A stretch of DNA of 23,752 bases from Didymodactylos carnosus (lineage: Eukaryota; Rotifera; Eurotatoria; Philodinida; Philodinidae). Positions 19,322 to 23,752 of the stretch are shown here, in pieces (the first letter of the stretch is position 1; each line of letters starts with the position of its first letter). The DNA lies in assembly GCA_905250885.1 (NCBI GenBank), contig CAJNOQ010002556.1, positions 1 through 23,752 of the forward strand, in the 5' to 3' direction. Both the position numbers and the translations under genes were made by a program. The notes under the pieces are model-generated. The model was not told where the DNA came from. It saw only the letters and a program-made list of their open reading frames with translations, and did no database searches.

Positions 19322-20744
19322 AAATTTTCTTTTGCAAACTTCATATGTGCTAAAGATTATCTTATGATGGTAAATATTAGCGGTATTCGTCTCATAAGTA
19401 AGAAATCACTTTCGAGCACCGAGCCAGAATCAAAAACGCCAAAATTTTAGCCATAATCGAAAAACGATAGCTTGGTCAAAAATATTTTTGCAAAAGACTT
19501 CACTGTGTTGTGAAAACTCTCTAAGATCCTCTGCTACTGAAACGAGACTAAAATTATTTTGATATATAGACTATTTTGCAATTTCATTTTTTTACAAACT
19601 ACCAGAAAGTGAGAAAATATTGATATCTCCATTTTAATAAATTAACTCTGTGTTTTACACTGAAGTTCATTTTAGGATAACAGAAGGGCATGAGACCTAT
19701 GAGAAAATGGTTCCGCAGTTGTGCTATACGTCCATTCTGCTTGCAGAAACTTGTTTAGATTCTTCTATAGTAGTAGGTGGCAGAAATTGAATTCTCACCT
19801 ATAATAAATAGAAAAATCTTTTGAAAAATAAACTACAAATTGTGTAGACTTCAAGATTGACAATATGGGCTAATAAATGCTATAGAGTTCATATTCTCTA
19901 AAATTTTTCAATGTATTTCTCTTCGGAATATATCAAGAATGATATATATCATTGATGATATCAAACGAAGAAGTCTATAACACGTTTTTACATAATTTAT
20001 AGACTTGATCACTTGTCTGGTACTTGTTTTCGTTGTTACAAATGTTTTTCACTGTTTTTACTAATGACAATTTGATGATACTTTATTAAAAAACGGTGAA
20101 TTTTCTTTTTTCTTATCTTCGTTCTACTATCCATGTGTTTCACTAAAAATATGAAAAATAATTCAGATAAAAGCTTTTGCGTGTGAAATACTATTTTGTA
20201 TTCCCTGCAGAGTTAAACAAAGTATACATCGTACTAAACTTTAATGAAAAAAAGTGACAACGTTTCAGTCTTCAAGTTATAACCATATGATGTGAATAAC
20301 AGCATTTATAATTTCCTGTATGTCAGCATTATTCCCAGAGCAAGTGCTGTTGATATATAGGTAGTACAAATGAAACTAAAGAAAAAGACAGTTCGTTCTT
20401 CCACTTCATGTCCCCATCAATTATTTTTTAGTCATGTTCATAAGTTGTATTAGAAATATCTGAACATTTCAATGTTGCTATCACGATGAGAAAACGACTG
20501 TTACTCTGTACTCTACAAAGGTAACGTAATTACTATAACTCATCAAAATGCGATTATACTTGATCGTTCTAGATCAGTGCTTTTGCTTTTCTCTTAAATA
20601 CTTCATGGTTTAACATCAAAAACATATTGTAAACTATTTTAATATCGAATCACTTGATCTCTTATTCACTTTTATTCGTTGTTATTATTCCTAATTTTTC
20701 AACATGGTCTGCTACTGCTGTTTATTTTGTTATTGATATTTACT
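19322..20744. other. AT-rich intergenic, no gene seen
   Basis: Only short frames, with no recognised domain or repeat boundary. An AATAAA on the minus strand (20726-20721), 19 nt past the stop of the HMG remnant, may be its old poly(A) signal. Confidence 0.45.
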
Positions 20745-21209
20745 TCAAGCAGTCAATGTGTCTACTTCCGTAGAATCGTCAGACTGAACGTCTTTTTCTC
20801 TTTTCTTTTCTTCTTGTGTTTTTTTTTGTGATGGGTTCTTTGTGTTTCGACTCCGTTCTGGTGATTTTAGTGGTGTCAATTCTTTTCCGGCCGCCTTATA
20901 AAATAAATGGTGCTTTTTCACTGTTCATCAGCGTACGCCGTTTGGTTCTCACTATTTTTGAAATCTCATGTTGCTTATTATCTGAAAATTCTTGAATTAC
21001 CTCTGGTCGGGTCTTCTGTTTAAATAGCATAAACGTATTGAGTTTTCTAGTTGAACCGAATGAGCTACCTTGTCTTTTATTCTTTCTCTGGGAGTCGATG
21101 ACGATTGAATCAGTGCTTGAAGTAGAATCGATGGTTGCAACTGATCGTCTTTTATACGATTGAATTTTTGATTTCGCTCTAGAAATCTTCTCAGTTCGTT
21201 TTCGAATAT
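20745..21209 (-). pseudogene. HMG-box gene remnant, frameshifted
   Basis: In minus-strand frame from 21209, a Ser/Thr/Arg-rich stretch leads into an HMG box from 21042: LNTFMLFKQKTRPEVIQEF, then EISKI, then NSEKAPF (ends 20905). The HMG box binds and bends DNA. The EISKI and EKAPF words resemble SOX- or MATA-type boxes. Two faults mark decay. The core Trp expected between the second and third helices is Arg (cgg for tgg) in TKRRTL. A 4-bp gain (att-tatt run at 20899-20907) shifts frame into TAA at 20898-20896. The other frame resumes the natural continuation (YKAAGKEL, Lys-rich tail) to TGA at 20747-20745. An AG at 21211-21210 could be the exon start, with coding-like debris up to about 21330. 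Sequencing error is an alternative for the frameshift but not for the Trp change. Confidence 0.75.
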
Positions 21210-23628
21210 CTAGTGTAAATCAGGAGTTTATTTTGGAAGCGACTCGCAGTTTTTTCCAGGAGGTGCAGGTTTTTTACAACTCCGATGCAGTTATATTTTT
21301 CTTTGACGCTGATTTTTTATGATTACAAACATTTTCTAATAAAATCATAATTATAGGTTGTTTTTTAATCACAATAAAGAAACAATTGAAAAATGAAATT
21401 TTTCATCAGACAAACCACACCAACCTGGCTATTTTTTAAATATAGACTAAAAATAATGTTATATTTTACTTATAAAACGCAATATACACACAAAGATAAA
21501 AAGAAAGTATTTATGCGCCAATTCATAAAGAACAATCTATACAAATTCGTATTTCAATAGCGCTAGAGAAACGAAAAGAAATTTTAACTTATAAATCAAA
21601 TTTAGAAGTTCATTGAGTTGGTGCAAGCAACTACGTAAATGAACTATTGAACAACTAGTCAAAGTTATCAATCATGACATGGGTAAATGATTTAAGGTGC
21701 ATAGAACAGTATCAATTTTAAAATCTATTACATGAGATAAGAAACTAGACAAAGTGACTGCAACATTTACAATAGAACCTGACGAATAGTACTATTAAAA
21801 TTCATTAAGAGATTTGTAATCGCTAGTTCTCAATTAACCTAACAATATGTTTACATTACGATCTTAACAAAGAGAAAATGGTCAAATTAGTAGAATAAAT
21901 CAACTCTAAACGAAACAAAATGTGTATAATAAAAGTTAGAATACTTTATGACAATTATTACGGTTGACTGTCTGTCAAACGATCTTTAGTTTTCAAGGTC
22001 TGAAAATAATGGACACGACCACAACAAATTTTCAAAAAATTTCGACTTGAGATCTTTTTCATTCTAAATATCTTAATGTTGGAAAAAGTATGACAAACCT
22101 CTTGGTAGTTTTAAAAGTTGTGTCTATAAAATTAATTTACAAACATATGTTAAAGTTTATTATGTTGACCCGTATCAAAAATCATTTCCTTAATCATTTT
22201 CGTCTTTTCTTTCATTATAATTAACTTGTACATATGCCTCGAAGGGTTACAGACACATAATTTACTTTGGATGGAATAGAATAAACGCACAAGAAACAAA
22301 AATTTGTTTGTCGGTCTAATTGTTATTACAAGAGTGCAATTCATATGAAAAAAAACTTATGGAGATTCAATTATAGTGGGTATGCCGACTTTGATCTATT
22401 TTTTTTTGGAAAAACACGTGTTTCTCAGAGATTAATACTATGATTGACAAAAAAAAGAAAAGAAAGACGAACCTTACCGTCTATATATCTATACTTAGAG
22501 TGTAATTTGATTCACTTCGATTAATAATAATGACACTGTGTATGGAAGAACACTTCCGGAGAGAAGAAAATTAGAATAAGAAGAGATGGCTATTTGCATA
22601 AAAAAACCCTTGAAGGCAAGCAATAGTTTGTATGCCGACGCCACATGATAAAAAATTGAAAATAGTGTGACTCACCGATTTTTGTAAACTTCCAACCATT
22701 GTTCGAAATAAATTATTTGTATGATGATGTAAACAATTATCAAAACAATAGGAATTTTTTAACTTTGAATCTAGAAAAAATAAAACAGAAATCTTTATTT
22801 AATGTTTTCATTCATATAATATAGATGAATGAAAACTTCTTAAAAATATTAAATTTATATTTTAGGTTGTCTTACGTTTTTTCTTAAACATAAGCAAGAT
22901 GTTTCTCACAATCTGTGTTATCTACGAATTACTACTGTAATCGACTCATTCAAGTCTTACCGATTAACTACGAGAATGAAAGTGAATGAATATACAATTT
23001 TTTTCAATTTCTGTTTTTTAGACTCATTAAGATTTATATATTTGATTATGATGATGATACGTGTTTAATACATTTATTAAGGCGAATCTTCATACATTCA
23101 TCTATAGTCTAATCTTTTTTTTTCTGCATTTTTATATGATCATTGCATTTTTTTAATCAATATAAATAAATTATACACAGTTTTCTTTTATTGTGTGTAT
23201 AATGTATACATGAAATATAAACATTGACGGTGTGTATGTCCAGAGATATAAATGATCAAAACAGTAAAAGAGTTCTATATGCCCATATGTACGTGAGATG
23301 AGATGAGAATAATCGTTAGATGTCGATTGTCAGGAATCAATTACTATCACGATCATAATGTAAATACGATTATCAATCACCAAATATTCATTAAGTATTT
23401 TATTTCAAACGACAAAACACGACAGTTTGTTTACTTTTCTTAGCCACACTCTGACACATGGTTCCTTAACTTTTCACGACTGTCCTTCTAGTACCTATAC
23501 GCTGAACAGACAATCTCTTCATATTTGATATTAAATGAAAATCTATAAATCTACTTTAGTCCAGCAAAAAGTAGTTAATAAAAGACATTTTTCATTAATT
23601 ATAGCCGTACTGCGAATCTATTGTTTCT
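21210..23628. other. AT-rich region, no supported gene
   Basis: About 21210-21330 holds further decayed coding-like pieces on the minus strand (KKSASKKN, KPAPPGK in different frames), which may belong to the HMG remnant. Beyond that I see only AT-rich sequence, a small hairpin (ttatacaca 23171-23179 with tgtgtataa 23194-23202) and possible but unsupported splice-like sites near 22485 and 22673. Confidence 0.4.
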
Positions 23629-23752
23629 TTAACCCTTTCAGGACCGGGTTAATTTTTATATAAAAAGTGCTGTTCAAAAGTTGAAGACCTTTTTTATTTT
23701 GCAATATCTCGGCTTCCCTGACAGATAGAGACTTCATCCTTTTGTCAAAAGA
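23629..23752 (+). mobile_element. possible piggyBac-like left end, truncated by window
   Basis: TTAA at 23629-23632 is followed by CCCTTTCAGGACCGGG. piggyBac elements insert at TTAA and their ends commonly begin CCCT or CCCTTT. The right end is beyond the window, so this is only a suggestion. The 12-mer aaccctttcagg also occurs at 14120, without TTAA. Confidence 0.25.

Noticed and set aside
22673..22705. Minus-strand ATG with eight codons before GTGAGT, as a first exon
   Set aside because: Its phase does not fit the HMG remnant exon and no partner exon was found.
1..23752. tRNA or rRNA genes
   Set aside because: By eye no cloverleaf with conserved TTC-A/G loop words or rRNA core sequence was found; a covariance search would be decisive.

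Overview
The window is AT-rich animal-type DNA with spliced genes (GT-AG introns, many only 60-220 bp), long A/T tracts, a decayed mariner transposon and several short non-autonomous DNA transposons. It has no operons or ribosome-binding-site architecture, so it is eukaryotic and most likely a small invertebrate. The mix of short introns, mariner/hAT debris and a hammerhead ribozyme inside a repeat would suit a rotifer or another spiralian, but that is inference and the species cannot be fixed from here.

Layout. 1-1139: 3' part of a mariner element whose transposase is broken by at least three frameshifts and one stop. 1140-5371: gene-poor, but with a complete 509-bp hAT-type MITE (2764-3272) that has perfect 29-bp terminal inverted repeats and a perfect 8-bp target duplication. 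5372-9796: a six-exon plus-strand gene whose exon joins all keep frame (2850 nt, 949 aa). It encodes a long, probably disordered protein with repeated short motifs and one C-terminal PDZ domain. 9797-15089: an accessory block of repeats: a degraded inverted-repeat element, an ACTTG-rich repeat patch with a 16-bp perfect hairpin, an iteron-bounded element (12302-12926) carrying a minimal hammerhead ribozyme on the minus strand, an inverted fragment of the neighbouring gene, and a second hAT MITE (14276-14655) with an 8-bp target duplication.

15090-18238: a five-exon minus-strand gene (936 nt, 311 aa) for a beta-rich protein that I tentatively place among animal aerolysin-like pore-forming-fold proteins. 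A fragment of its last intron and last exon lies in the opposite orientation at 13359-13575. 19031-19321: a long foldback repeat. 20745-21209: a decayed HMG-box gene on the minus strand with a frameshift and a lost core Trp. The rest to 23752 is AT-rich and gene-poor; a possible piggyBac-like end begins at about 23629 and runs off the window.

The two intact genes are convergent, with the MITE cluster between their 3' ends. Nothing in the sequence links them in function. The best candidates for something new are the hammerhead ribozyme inside a DNA-transposon-like iteron element, and the copying of one exon into the same repeat cluster.
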